The position numbers and the translations under genes were made by a program. The notes beneath the pieces were generated by a model, which saw only the letters and a program-made list of their open reading frames with translations, was not told the origin of the DNA and did not search any database. From Mucor racemosus (Eukaryota; Mucoromycota; Mucoromycetes; Mucorales; Mucoraceae): a DNA stretch of 64,000 bases. Shown one piece after another: positions 11,027-21,105 of this stretch (position 1 is its first letter; each line of letters opens with the position of its first letter). The DNA is taken from the NCBI GenBank assembly GCA_027405735.1, contig JAPEHQ010000005.1, positions 1,674,001-1,738,000 on the forward strand. The letters run 5' to 3'.

Positions 11027-13160
11027 TCACGTGTAGTTCTTTAGTTCTGATCTCTTCAAACAGTGACGAATAAGTGCCTTTGCCTTTTTAGTGGAATAAT
11101 ACATTTGCTTTGGAACTAATTCCTCCTGTTTGGCTACTCCCCTTTTCACTGCCATGGAGATACTTGTAGCTTGCAATTCATTTATATTAGTACGCCATAT
11201 TTGCTGTTTATCCAAAAATTCTTGTTTCAGTTCATTATCGTATAAATATCCAAATTTATCCATTAAAATTGGTCTAGTTTCTTTTTTTGAATCTGTGAAT
11301 TCTATACAGCGAAACATATAATCAAAAAAATAGCAGTTATCACAAATATATTGATCATGAATTGTTTGTATAATAGCTATAATTGACGATGGAACGTCAT
11401 TCATATCCTTTTCAAGTAGTTGCACAAGAACCTTATCCAGATTTGCTTCTTCACCGGATTTTAAGCAAAGGACCAATAAGGCCCAAAGCATTGAATACGA
11501 TGTTCTTGTACTAGATTTCCCTATTTCTAGCTTACGATTCCATATTTCAAATGCCTTATTACACATCATGACTATATTAGTTGGTGATCCTTTGCATTCA
11601 TACAGTATTGCGCATAAAATTGGCTCCAATACCCGATCGTCGCATAATAATTTATCAAAATGAAGTCGAACTAGCAAGTTGTAAATGCTCATTGATTTTG
11701 TATATCTTGCTTTTTTATCAATTACAATTTCAGGACTATTTGCTGCAATTGATAAAATATCATGTAGAAATCCGGGCGCTTCATTTTCGTCTGGATGTAG
11801 ATATTCAGAGCACATAAATCTTGAATAAACTGTCCATGCTCGATTTTCCCAAAATGTTCGTCTTGATATGTCGGCAATAGGGATTTGTCGAAAGGCAACC
11901 CAGCATAAATGCATAACAATACATGGCGTGGCATCATTTACTGCATCTCCCATAGCTTTATATACTTGCCAGCCATATTCAAATTGACTATTATTTACTG
12001 CAACAAATATCATTGTATTATCATTATCTGTGCTAATACGATCCACTTGTTGCTTTTTAGTTTCGATTTGCAATTGTGTCATGGCCCAATCCTTGACACC
12101 TTCTGCTTCTACTTGATCTTTGAGGGCTTCCATATTTTCTTTACGCAATTTTTCATAAGCCAATTTCCTATTGTGCCATTCTTCATCATTTCCGCTAAGA
12201 GCAGATTGATAAAACATCCATAATTTAAACTGATCTTGTTCAGTTATTTCACTCATTAACGGCATTTCCATTCGAATTGGTGGAAGATCATTGGGCGCTA
12301 TAGGGTTGGCTATTTCTAAATAGGGTTTACCGTAATCTGATAATAGTCCTTGTGCTTCTTGAATTTGTTTAGGGTCTTGCAAAAGATGCAGTAACACAGA
12401 GGTTCGGTAGCATGTTGTATCCCATTCTCTTCTTGGTAAAGCGTACATGGCTTGAAGTGCAAGTGATTTATGACCTTTCTCTACTAACATATTGACTACT
12501 GATAAATGAGCATCTCTCTGGATATAAAAAATGTATTAGTATCATTTATGCACATAACATAATCATTCCAGTTACCTCTAAAACATAGCCTGATTCTACT
12601 ACTTTGGTAAATAATCGCCATAAGACAGATTCTTGGATATTGGGTACTTTCCCATCTTTTTTTGACATTTCATCTACAATACAAGCGATATTTGGATCAC
12701 ACAAAGATTTGATAATCTGCGAGTATATTTTGGATACATCTCCTTCATCTTCGCCTTCTGTGCTTGTCATTTGTAAATGATCTAAAGCTTGCTGCAATAT
12801 TTGAATAGCATTTGAAACATTGTCATTTTCTAAAATTTCACTCATTACTTGTCTACCAAGCTGCACACTGTTTTTTCGCTTTGGTATATGATCATCATGA
12901 ACGGATGAAGTACGAGTATTAGTACTAGCGGTTAAACTGCTATCAGTTGAAGAACGATTAGCTTCGTAGTCTTGCTGCTGTTGCTGTTGCTGTTGCTGTT
13001 GTTGATTGTTTGTAATTTTTGGCGATTCCAGATTTTTGTCTTGATTACTTGAAAATAAACTAGACCAGCCTTCAAAGAAATTGCCAAAGATAGGTGGTGG
13101 TTCACTAAGATCATCATCAGGATGAAAACGAGGATAATTTTTACTTGTAGTCTTTGCCAT
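11027..13160 (-). CDS. Uncharacterised alpha-helical repeat protein (PPR/TPR-like)
   Basis: Exons 13160-12576 and 12517-11027, joined in phase 0, give 691 residues. I do not recognise the family. The first ~130 residues are low-complexity, with an 11-residue glutamine run near position 60 and Ser/Thr stretches. The rest is rich in amphipathic helices in pairs (for example ALQAMYALPRREWD, MHLCWVAFRQ, MLWALLVLCLKSGEEANLDK), the look of a PPR or TPR solenoid. No transmembrane segment or clear mitochondrial presequence is visible. The start is the ATG at 13160; the frame runs six codons further upstream but only from a TTG. The intron has a normal GTAACT donor and CAG acceptor. Confidence 0.75.
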
Positions 13161-13355
13161 GTCGAAATGAATACACAAAAGAGAAAGTAAACGTTGGTTC
13201 TAGACCTTATAAATGCTTCTATAAATTGGCCGGTCTCGAATTTCATTTGACATGTCTTGAAGATGTGATGAAATGACTAAATGTCAAAGAAGGGACCGAA
13301 AAATATAAATGAAACATGAATATCTATTAATAAAAACTACTTTAATCAATATTGT

Positions 13356-13527
13356 TTAAATATCCATACCATAGCTTCTCTCTGAATTGCTAAGAATATC
13401 TACCAGAATATACTCTACTAAATCAAATAATTGATTATGTTTCCTTGTAATGCTATCTTGAGTAAATGATACATTTGGCATGAATCGGACGTTGATTTCG
13501 AAATGTGATGCAGATCCTTATTATTGC
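13356..13527 (-). pseudogene. Possible terminal exon of an unrecognised gene
   Basis: The minus strand is open for about 55 codons to a TAA at 13356-13358, with balanced composition unlike the surrounding AT-rich DNA; it includes FEINVRFMPNVSFTQDS and LFDLVEYILVDIL. An acceptor-like TAATAAG lies at its upstream edge. It could be the last exon of a multi-exon gene whose other pieces lie near 14955-15190, or a decayed relic. No family recognised. Confidence 0.3.
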
Positions 13528-16052
13528 TGCTATGATTCTCGGATAGCTAATTTAGCGTACTATCCTCAAGTAATCAGCATTTGATATAGTGCGGATTACT
13601 ACAAGGGTATATATCAAATTTATAGTACCCACATAAATATTTAAATCTTGAAAATTAGTAAAAAAATCGGATTCGCGGTAGTTTATCACTTATTGCCATG
13701 GTTTTATTTTCAAAATTTTGATGATTAAAGAATTGTTTCTCTAAAATTTCATTATGTAGTATATATAACTTGTTAATTAAAAATTGATCTAATCATCGAG
13801 TTGAATACTAATATACTTTTTGTTTAGAAAGCTTCCGCGAAATATTTTGACTAATTGCTATAAATGTACATTTGCACATATAAATAATCGAATATTCAGG
13901 AGGCTATAACTCGAGGAAAAATCGGTTTCAAGGTCTGGTTTTTTGACAGAATGTGTTGTTTTGATCATGCTTTTACGTCTGTATACATTTTACACAAATG
14001 TTTTCTCAGATTTTTTTTATAAAAAAATTGGACCTTGCCCTTGCCATTGGTCGAGGAAAATTTGATAAGGAGACAAAAATTGTGATATCTCGATAAAAAA
14101 TGGTGCTACGAACGCGCTTGAATATTCAACATATAGGTATCGACTAGCTGGATATCATAGAGTACTATTGTTTGGACTTTACTGGCAGAAATATGCCTTT
14201 TTGTGATAAAAACCGTATTTATGATTTTCGCATTTATTGACTTTTTTTTGCAGAAAAATTTATAATTCAAGTACACCAGTCGATTTTCTATACAGTTACC
14301 TACCAAAAAGTATTAGAAAGTATGGGTTACCTACTATATAGTTTGTAGAGATATTTAAAAAACAAGTTATTTTTTGGAAAAATGAATCAAAATCAGATTC
14401 ATTTGATTTCGAAATATTTCATTCCCCGCCAATTGTTTCTATACCTAGCCATCCATCCAAGATGAATATATATCATCCAAGATGAATATAAATCATCCAA
14501 TTGAAAGCATAATCCTAAACAGTAAAAATGTATTATGGGTTTTCACATGCTTTTCAAGTATTGTGCAAAAATTATTTGTCCAAATACAGCAGAAATACGT
14601 ATAAATAAATTCTTTAAATCGTTACAAAAATATCAAATTGACTTTGCTTTTACTGTATTTCATCAATGTGTTGCTCTTTTATGCTATAATCTTCAAGTAA
14701 ACTGAATAAGATCATCATAAACCAGAATTATAAGTTGAAAATAATGATACAAACAATAAACTATTACAAAAAAATGCTTGAATAAGAACAAAGCAGGGAA
14801 ATGCATGCAATATTTATCTACTTTAAATTCAGACAAAATAAGAATAAAATTGCGATGAAAAACGTGAATGAGATTTAGAGATGATGGGAAGGGGATTAAG
14901 ACAGTATCAAATTAGTCTCAAGTATTATTTCAAAGAGCCAATCTGAATGAACTTACCTGTAATAATCTAAACTCTCGAAGAAGAAACTGTGTTTGTTACG
15001 GCGACTGTAATAAACTTCACATCATTTTCTTTAGAAGCTTCAGTATCCAAGCCCGAGATGTAGAGTATACAATACTATAATCTTTAGGAATTTGCACTTC
15101 TTGACCTGTAAAATAAGCAGAATGCTGTCTGAAAAATTAGTCTAGAACCAGTTAAAAATTGTACACCTTCAGTTGTTAACTCTAATGAAAAAAATATATC
15201 AATGATAAATAGAATAATTAAAAAAAATTTTTTTTCATCATTCCATTGATAATGCAAAGAAAAATGATAAATTGCGTTAGTCTATGATACAAATGTTTGA
15301 AAGCACAAGGCATGCTCTATATTTCATTTAATATTCCAAGAGTTGTTTAGGGTTGGGAAGAAATGATATCCCTGTCAATAATACATATTACATTGTGCTT
15401 TTTCAGTTTGGTTATTTTGGACGCGAGCTCAATTTAAATATTTATTATAAATAACTAGCATCTAGAAACAACACTTTATTCGTTCGAAGATTATTCACAA
15501 TTTGTACGAATTTGCATTCTCACTTTGTCTAGATTTCATTTTTACTTTGTCTCAATATACAACATAACTACAATCGCCCTGAAATGTCTGAATTTCAAGC
15601 GAAAATACTGTAATACAAACCGTATTAAACCAAATCATATATATTTGGATTGGATTCGTTCACAAACAAACAATTATATATGTTGAAATTTTACAAGCAA
15701 CTTTGAATCTTAATGAGCTTGAATTGAGTTTAATCTTAACGATCTTGCTTGCCAAAATCCTTGCCGAACCCAGGCAGTTTATAATACATATATTGTGTAT
15801 AAACCAAAGTATACTATTTCGCACGAACAGATTTGGATAACTGTAAATGATATGAAATCGGTTAGATTGGGAGTACATGTGCTCGATTTAATGCATTAAA
15901 ATTTATATGTGAATTTCATATTGAATATATTGAATGTTCGTATAATGCGTATCATGATATTTATCGCTTTGTTTTTAAGTACAATGTAGATAGCAAGTAA
16001 ATGATTTAATAATTTTAAAAAAGGGGTAGATTAAGTTATATAAACGATTAGA
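13528..16052. other. Long intergenic region with scattered coding-like patches
   Basis: No complete gene is visible. A coding-like patch on the minus strand at about 14955-15190 contains ELTTEGVQFLTG, a TTTTACAG acceptor, then QEVQIPKDYSIVYSTS, and a strong GTAAGT donor at about 14955; frames shift within it, so it may be a decayed gene. A short duplication of CATCCAAGATGAATATA occurs at about 14454-14494. The remainder is AT-rich with no recognised feature. Confidence 0.4.
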
Positions 16053-16971
16053 TTAAATTTTTGTTTTTGCTGTTGTTGTTGTTGTTGTTGTTGTAGCTGC
16101 TGATGCTGAAGAAATATGAAGATTGAGAATTGGTGGTAATAATACATTATAGAAATCTTCATCGTCATCATTGTTATCTTTGTCTGGTTTTATTATTTCA
16201 TTAGAAGATAGTGGAGCAGGTAACTGATGAGATGATAAGGAGGACATTGGATTTATCAAACGCAATCTTTCTAACCAACTTTCTGCTCGTTGTATTGTGT
16301 CATCAATTACTGTATGTATTGAACCCAACATATCACTAGATTCTTGACCAAAAGCTAGTAGACGAAGAGCAACATCCTCTTGCTTATACGAGTCATGGTT
16401 TGTTTGTTGTTGTATCACATCATCGTTTGAAGTATTTGTCTCATCATTTAGTGAAGCCTATATACAAAATGCACGATTAGTTGGTTACTTGGGGCATGAT
16501 ATTATTACATACCCATCTGCTTGGCAGATTTAATATAGTGCCTCGAATTGTTGCTTTAGCTTGGTATGGTAAAGCATTACTTGCATAACATGTAATTATA
16601 TCGATAACTTTTCTTAATGTGGATACCATATCCTTTTTAATCGAAGCTAAAATCATGGGCTGTTGTTGTTGATTTGGATTTGTAGCAAGCGATACTAAAA
16701 AGCCTCTGAGTAAACCCATTTGTTGTCCTAAATGTCGAATGGCATACTGTAACCAACTAACACAGTATCGCAAACATTTCATTGATTCTTCGCTAACAAT
16801 TGCAGCTGTAGAACCAGCTGCTGAGCCTGCCCCAACTACCAACTGCTGCCATGTAGAGCTATTATTTTGTGTAGCGGTAGCTGTGGTATATGGCTCAGTC
16901 AATCTCATAGAATGAGCAGTTTTATTATTATTAGCTGTGGTCGTAGTTGTTGATGTGGATGTATAATTCAT
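16053..16971 (-). CDS. Opi1-family transcriptional regulator
   Basis: Exons 16971-16513 and 16457-16053, joined in phase 0, give 287 residues. After a Thr/Asn-rich start come LRYCVSWLQYAIRHLGQQMG and LLRGFLVSL, then KVIDIITCYASNALP and ATIRGTILNLPSRW. This order (helical bundle, then a CYAS..LP segment ending in LPSRW) matches the Opi1 domain of fungal phospholipid-synthesis regulators. Yeast Opi1 binds phosphatidic acid at the ER and represses INO1-type genes when it enters the nucleus. The second exon is acidic and ends in a threonine run. Yeast Opi1 is longer and its leucine zipper is not evident here, so the exact role is uncertain. The intron donor GTATGT falls right after the LPSRW codons. 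Confidence 0.72.
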
Positions 16972-18899
16972 GAAAAGATTCTTGGATAAAAATCTCCAAA
17001 AGAGAAAAGGTTTAATAATCAGTTATTTTTTATAATACATTAATCACAATAATATTCCTTCTTCTTGTATTTTCACGTGTTTTTTTACCATTTGAAAAGC
17101 ATTTAAACAGCTTGATTTGGTACATGTGCTATCAATTTTGACACATGAAAAAAGGGGGCAGATAACACAGAAAAAAGCTTAATTTCTGAGAGTGATATAA
17201 ATAAATTGGATATTTCTTCATTTCTTTCCAGAGAATAAACGTATCATTTTATTACATTTAAAATACATTCATTATTTATTATTTAGCTCATATGATTGTA
17301 TGTAAGCAATATTGCATTGTCCCTTTTTTTGGGGGGAAGGGGGGAAAAGGAGTTTCTTATTAATGAAATAGTAAAACTAGTCAATTGATCTGGTCATGTA
17401 TTCAGGTAAATCGTGGCGCACCATACCAATAATATCATCTTTATAAATGAACACCCCAAATAAGTTTTTTGGTTGATCAAGTAAGCCCAATCATGCTCTC
17501 CACCTTCTCATTTCCGGCAAACCATAATTTAGTTTGCAAATTCTTTTATCTATTTGTCACTTTTTTCTTTAACATGACGATGAACATCTCATTTATAAAA
17601 ATGAGTAGTGATGAATTAATGTATTATAGCACACGTATTATTTAAAGGAGGTATTTCATTAGATAATATGTTGATAATATTGTATAAATACAACACAATC
17701 AATTGCAATTGTGTATTATATGCAGGAGCTTCGCCTCCTCCGTAAAGTACTTTTGTCGGCAGTAGTTTAAAATAAGGTTTTGAAGAATTTTAACGATGCA
17801 TCGATACATTAAAAAATATTGTGTTTATGATTGGAGATACTTTTTTCCATTATATATCAATAAAACTAATACACTTAAAAATAATATGAGAGAATTACGA
17901 CCAAAATATAAATAATACCGTGCTTTCCTATTTATGTTTTGGTACGCAGCGAAATATACTTATTCTGTAGCCATTTCTTACAGAATACAATTTTAAAATT
18001 GAAGCTATATATAATTAAATAGCTTTATTTTATTAAAGAATGTTAGAAAATTCAAAAGTTTCTAATTTTAATCACTGATATATCATATGTACATATCCAT
18101 CAATTCGAAAAGTTTTCAAAGCCATAATCACCAAATTAAGGATGCAGTTTATACTATAAATTTTGTATTAATAAATGATTAAAGTGTTAACGACCTCTGA
18201 TACTCTTAGTATATATATATATATAGAAATGCGTTGCTCAATGACAGGTTGCCTTACTTATTCTAACAAACAGCATCAACCCTTCTTTATGGTATATCGT
18301 TTATTGTAATATCATGAAATGTGCAAAATATTTAGCATTAATTTGCATTATTTTGTGGGATTGTATGTGGAATATGTACACATTTATCCACTATATTGAT
18401 CTCCATTTCATCTGATTCTCAATTAAAGTACAGCTGACATGAATAGACATTTCACTACTAAATGATATATGCTGATTCATACTAATATAAATTTTCTACC
18501 AAGCTTCTATCCTAGCAACTTATAGTTAAAGACCAATCAACCTACTGTGGATTTAATCACACCATTATGATCAAGGACCCATGAATTCTATGAATACACC
18601 GATTGGTTACTACCAAGATTTATATCTGACAAGGGGTGTTATTGGCTATGTATGGACCTAGGAATGCTTACCTAATCTCTCTGATGAAAACTATATAAAG
18701 AGGACATTTATTTATTACAAAAGTCCTCAAGTAGAATTTAACTTGATAATAAAACCCTAATGTTATCTAGTCGAATTCCTATTGTTTTTTTATACTTTTT
18801 TCCGTGAATAGCTCTGTCTGTTCCACATTGTAGTTTGTAGGATTTGAGGCATTAATTTTTTGTATTCACAACTTAGATCCAACTGAAAGTTAACTGTAT
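16972..18899. other. Intergenic region upstream of the Opi1-family gene
   Basis: Mostly AT-rich. It contains a G-rich run (GGGGGGAAGGGGGG) at about 17331-17344, a small GGAG-CTTCG-CTCC hairpin near 17725, and a decayed coding patch at 17386-17545 listed separately. At 18690-18780 a TATATAAAG box followed by repeated CTCAAGTAGAATTTAAC-like sequence could be part of another LTR, but no second copy lies in the window. Confidence 0.4.
17386..17545 (-). pseudogene. Decayed coding fragment, unknown family
   Basis: Two overlapping minus-strand frames look coding: QTKLWFAGNEKVESMIGL, then one base out of frame LDQPKNLFGVFIYKDD and IIGMVRHDLPEYM to a TAG near 17388. The join fits a single-base frameshift around 17487. 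The composition is protein-like, but there is no start codon and no upstream exon that I can place. Family not recognised. Confidence 0.3.
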
Positions 18900-19705
18900 T
18901 TTCTGTTTCAGCAAAAAATATTGATCTTTCGTCGAGATATTCAAGCTAATAGTTCACATAAAGCTTAAAATCTATAATATCTGGATTCCAAAATTGATTT
19001 TCGAAAAATAATCGAAAACGATTAAAAAGATAAAATTGTTCAATAGCTCATGAACTGCCAAGTAAGTAAATCTGGTGCATTATATAGGCTTTATACAGTT
19101 TTAGATTTTGCATCCACCTAAACAAAATTTAAACAAATGTTTTACCTTAAATGTTACATAAAATGCAATTGAAGTTTTGGAGGTTTTTTGAATATACACA
19201 TCACTTTTTATAAGCATATTTTAAATATAAGTAATGGAAACAATGTACACAAGAACAATCTATCAATCGAGCCATTGTTAAATCTTTTATCTGTATTGTT
19301 CGTGGAGAAAACGATATTTGTGCCCAAAAATTTTCAATTTCAGAATCTGGGATGAGGGTATGCAGGGGAAAAATTGAAGCAAGAAGCGTGGATATTTCTT
19401 TGTACATATTTTTAAAGATATCTCGACGAAAAATCAACATTTTTAAAAGAACTAAATTGGGCTTGATAGAACTCAAAGAGATCTATGACATGAAAATAAA
19501 AAAAATGTGCTGTTTAGTCTAAAGAATATTTTGTAATCTACTACAAAAAGGTCAAAAAAAGGGATTAAAAAAAAAAGTGCTCAGAATTTTTTTATATTTC
19601 AATGTGTTACAAAGCGCTTCAAAACAAGTAAGTTTAATTATTTGATATTATCAGTATAGCTTAATGTTTTACAGAGATATGAAGGCTTTAAGTTATTAAG
19701 TTTTA
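18900..19705 (+). repeat. Dispersed repeat E, copy 1, left part
   Basis: Matches 49900-50740 in the same orientation and, inverted, parts of 31270-32530 and 34000-35075. It begins with a TTTCGTCGAGATATTCAA motif and carries the inverse of that motif about 500 bp later (CTCGACGAAAAATCAAC near 19420), so a foldback pairing is possible. It contains the conserved open frame at 19352-19522. It is interrupted by the SINE at 19706-20141. Confidence 0.7.
19352..19522 (+). pseudogene. Conserved ORF remnant in repeat E, copy 1
   Basis: 56 codons starting MRVCRGKIEARS and including ISRRKINIFKRTKLG. The same frame occurs in the other three copies (MRVHKGKIDARN, MRVYKGKFEARS, MRVYKEKFEARN, each followed by an ISPRKINI segment). 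The frame also reads open upstream of the ATG for about 30 codons in three copies. Likely a relic of a protein once encoded by the element; family not recognised. Confidence 0.4.
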
Positions 19706-20141
19706 TTTTTTATAGGGTGTACCGTAGTGGGTATACATTATTTTTTATTTAACGATTGGCTTAATATTTATAAAACTCCTACGTAACGTGTATAAAGCAA
19801 AGTGTAATCAAACAAGGAAAAGGGACTAAGAGGCCAATCGAGTGGGCTCGAAGAGTTGAAGAATTTATCCGGAGTTCCTAACAGCGTACCCACCGGGGAA
19901 TACGCCGAAGAGTGCGAGATTGGGAAAGTTAGTTCGACCGGAGAGGGCTGCGTCCAGAGCAGAGCACATGATGCGGCTTCATTGTCATCGCAGTACGTCT
20001 GATAAACAACTAAACACCAAAACGGGAAAGACAGTATCCACACACTGCATACCAAAATTCTTGCTTCCAATGAGGTTCGAACAGAGGATCTTACGTTTGG
20101 CAAACGTATTTTCTACCATTCAGCCCAACCACCAGGGGCGT
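19706..20141 (-). mobile_element. tRNA-derived SINE (tRNA-Gly-like head)
   Basis: A 436 bp insert, clearly GC-richer than its surroundings, sits between perfect 14 bp direct repeats GTTATTAAGTTTTA (19692-19705 and 20142-20155). The repeat-E copy at 49900-51190 is uninterrupted at the matching point. Read on the minus strand from 20141, the insert begins with a tRNA-like unit: A-box-like TGGGCTGAATGGTAG (plus-strand 20113-20127), an anticodon arm TACGT-TTGCCAA-ACGTA with anticodon GCC (glycine), and B-box GTTCGAACC (20074-20082). The far end is A-rich (CTATAAAAAA), as expected for target-primed retrotransposition. An internal minus-strand open frame of 111 codons is not treated as a protein. 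Confidence 0.85.
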
Positions 20142-20530
20142 GTTATTAAGTTTTAGCAGTGAAATATCTGTAAAAATCTGAAACATTAGCACTAAAAACG
20201 TTATACCAACTGCAAAAAATAGGATATTTCCGGATACTAATTTTTAGATTAAAGTTGATCATCTCAGGTACATTGGCATATAATTTTTTCTTGATGCTAT
20301 TTAATGAAAAAAAAAAAAGTAGAACAGGGGTGAAAAATGTGATCCAGTTTTGAAGGAAAAAACAGTGAATTTTACATGTTTTTGAGTCTTTTGTGAGATA
20401 CAAAATAAATTTAGGAACAGATAACATAATACGATCAATTCGTATCTATTTGGCAGTGTCTAAAGTATAATATCCTGAAGATTATTCAATACAGGGTTAA
20501 ATATAGAAAAGGTGGAACGCTCCGCCACCA
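20142..20530 (+). repeat. Dispersed repeat E, copy 1, right part
   Basis: Continuation of repeat E after the SINE, matching about 50730-51080. It contains the shared TTTAGCAGTGAAATA start and the GGATATTTCCG motif, and ends around the GGACGCTTCG-like segment seen in copy 4 (here GGAACGCTCCG). Confidence 0.65.
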
Positions 20531-21105
20531 GAAATGAAGAACATTTTACAGTTTCTCAGTGAATCATCAAATGGATGTCCAAAATAAATTTTCTAGTCGC
20601 AAAAGTATCATTTACTCCTAAAAGTATAACTCTTAATGCTATTAATTAGCGATAGCAGCCAAGAATATGCAAATCAATCTTACTTTGACAGGATTTTTTT
20701 TTTAATGTGTAGACATCGTATAAATATGACAAGAAAGAGCAACATATGCTGGACATTTTCCATTATTATAAATAGTCATATTGGTTTACGTTTGTTTACA
20801 TTTTTAGAAACTGTAAAAATTAGGATTATTGTACAGCACGACACAATTGTCTCGACAGAGAAATTTCAGCCAGTCGACGAAATCTGACTACAAACAGTTT
20901 GATAATCATGACAAAAAGCGATAAAAAAACCAACAAGATTACATGCCATTTTGCTAGTTTATTTGAACCAAATACTATTATAAATAAATAAAAAGTGGTG
21001 GAGATACCTCAACACCGCTAATCATATGCTTCCTTATCTTGTCTTTTTCCATGTTCCTCCTCTTGATGAGTATCTTTATTCCTTGTCATGTTATTAAACA
21101 TCTAC
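20531..21105. other. Intergenic, 3' side of SMG1
   Basis: AT-rich, no gene seen. Holds the presumed 3' UTR of SMG1. Confidence 0.5.

Noticed and set aside
19768..20103. 111-codon minus-strand frame with hydrophobic N-terminus
   Set aside because: It lies entirely inside the SINE and overlaps its tRNA-like head; the open frame follows from the higher GC content.
20068..20141. Functional tRNA-Gly gene
   Set aside because: Promoter boxes and anticodon loop are present, but the acceptor and T stems pair poorly and the unit is fused to a 360 bp body with target duplications.
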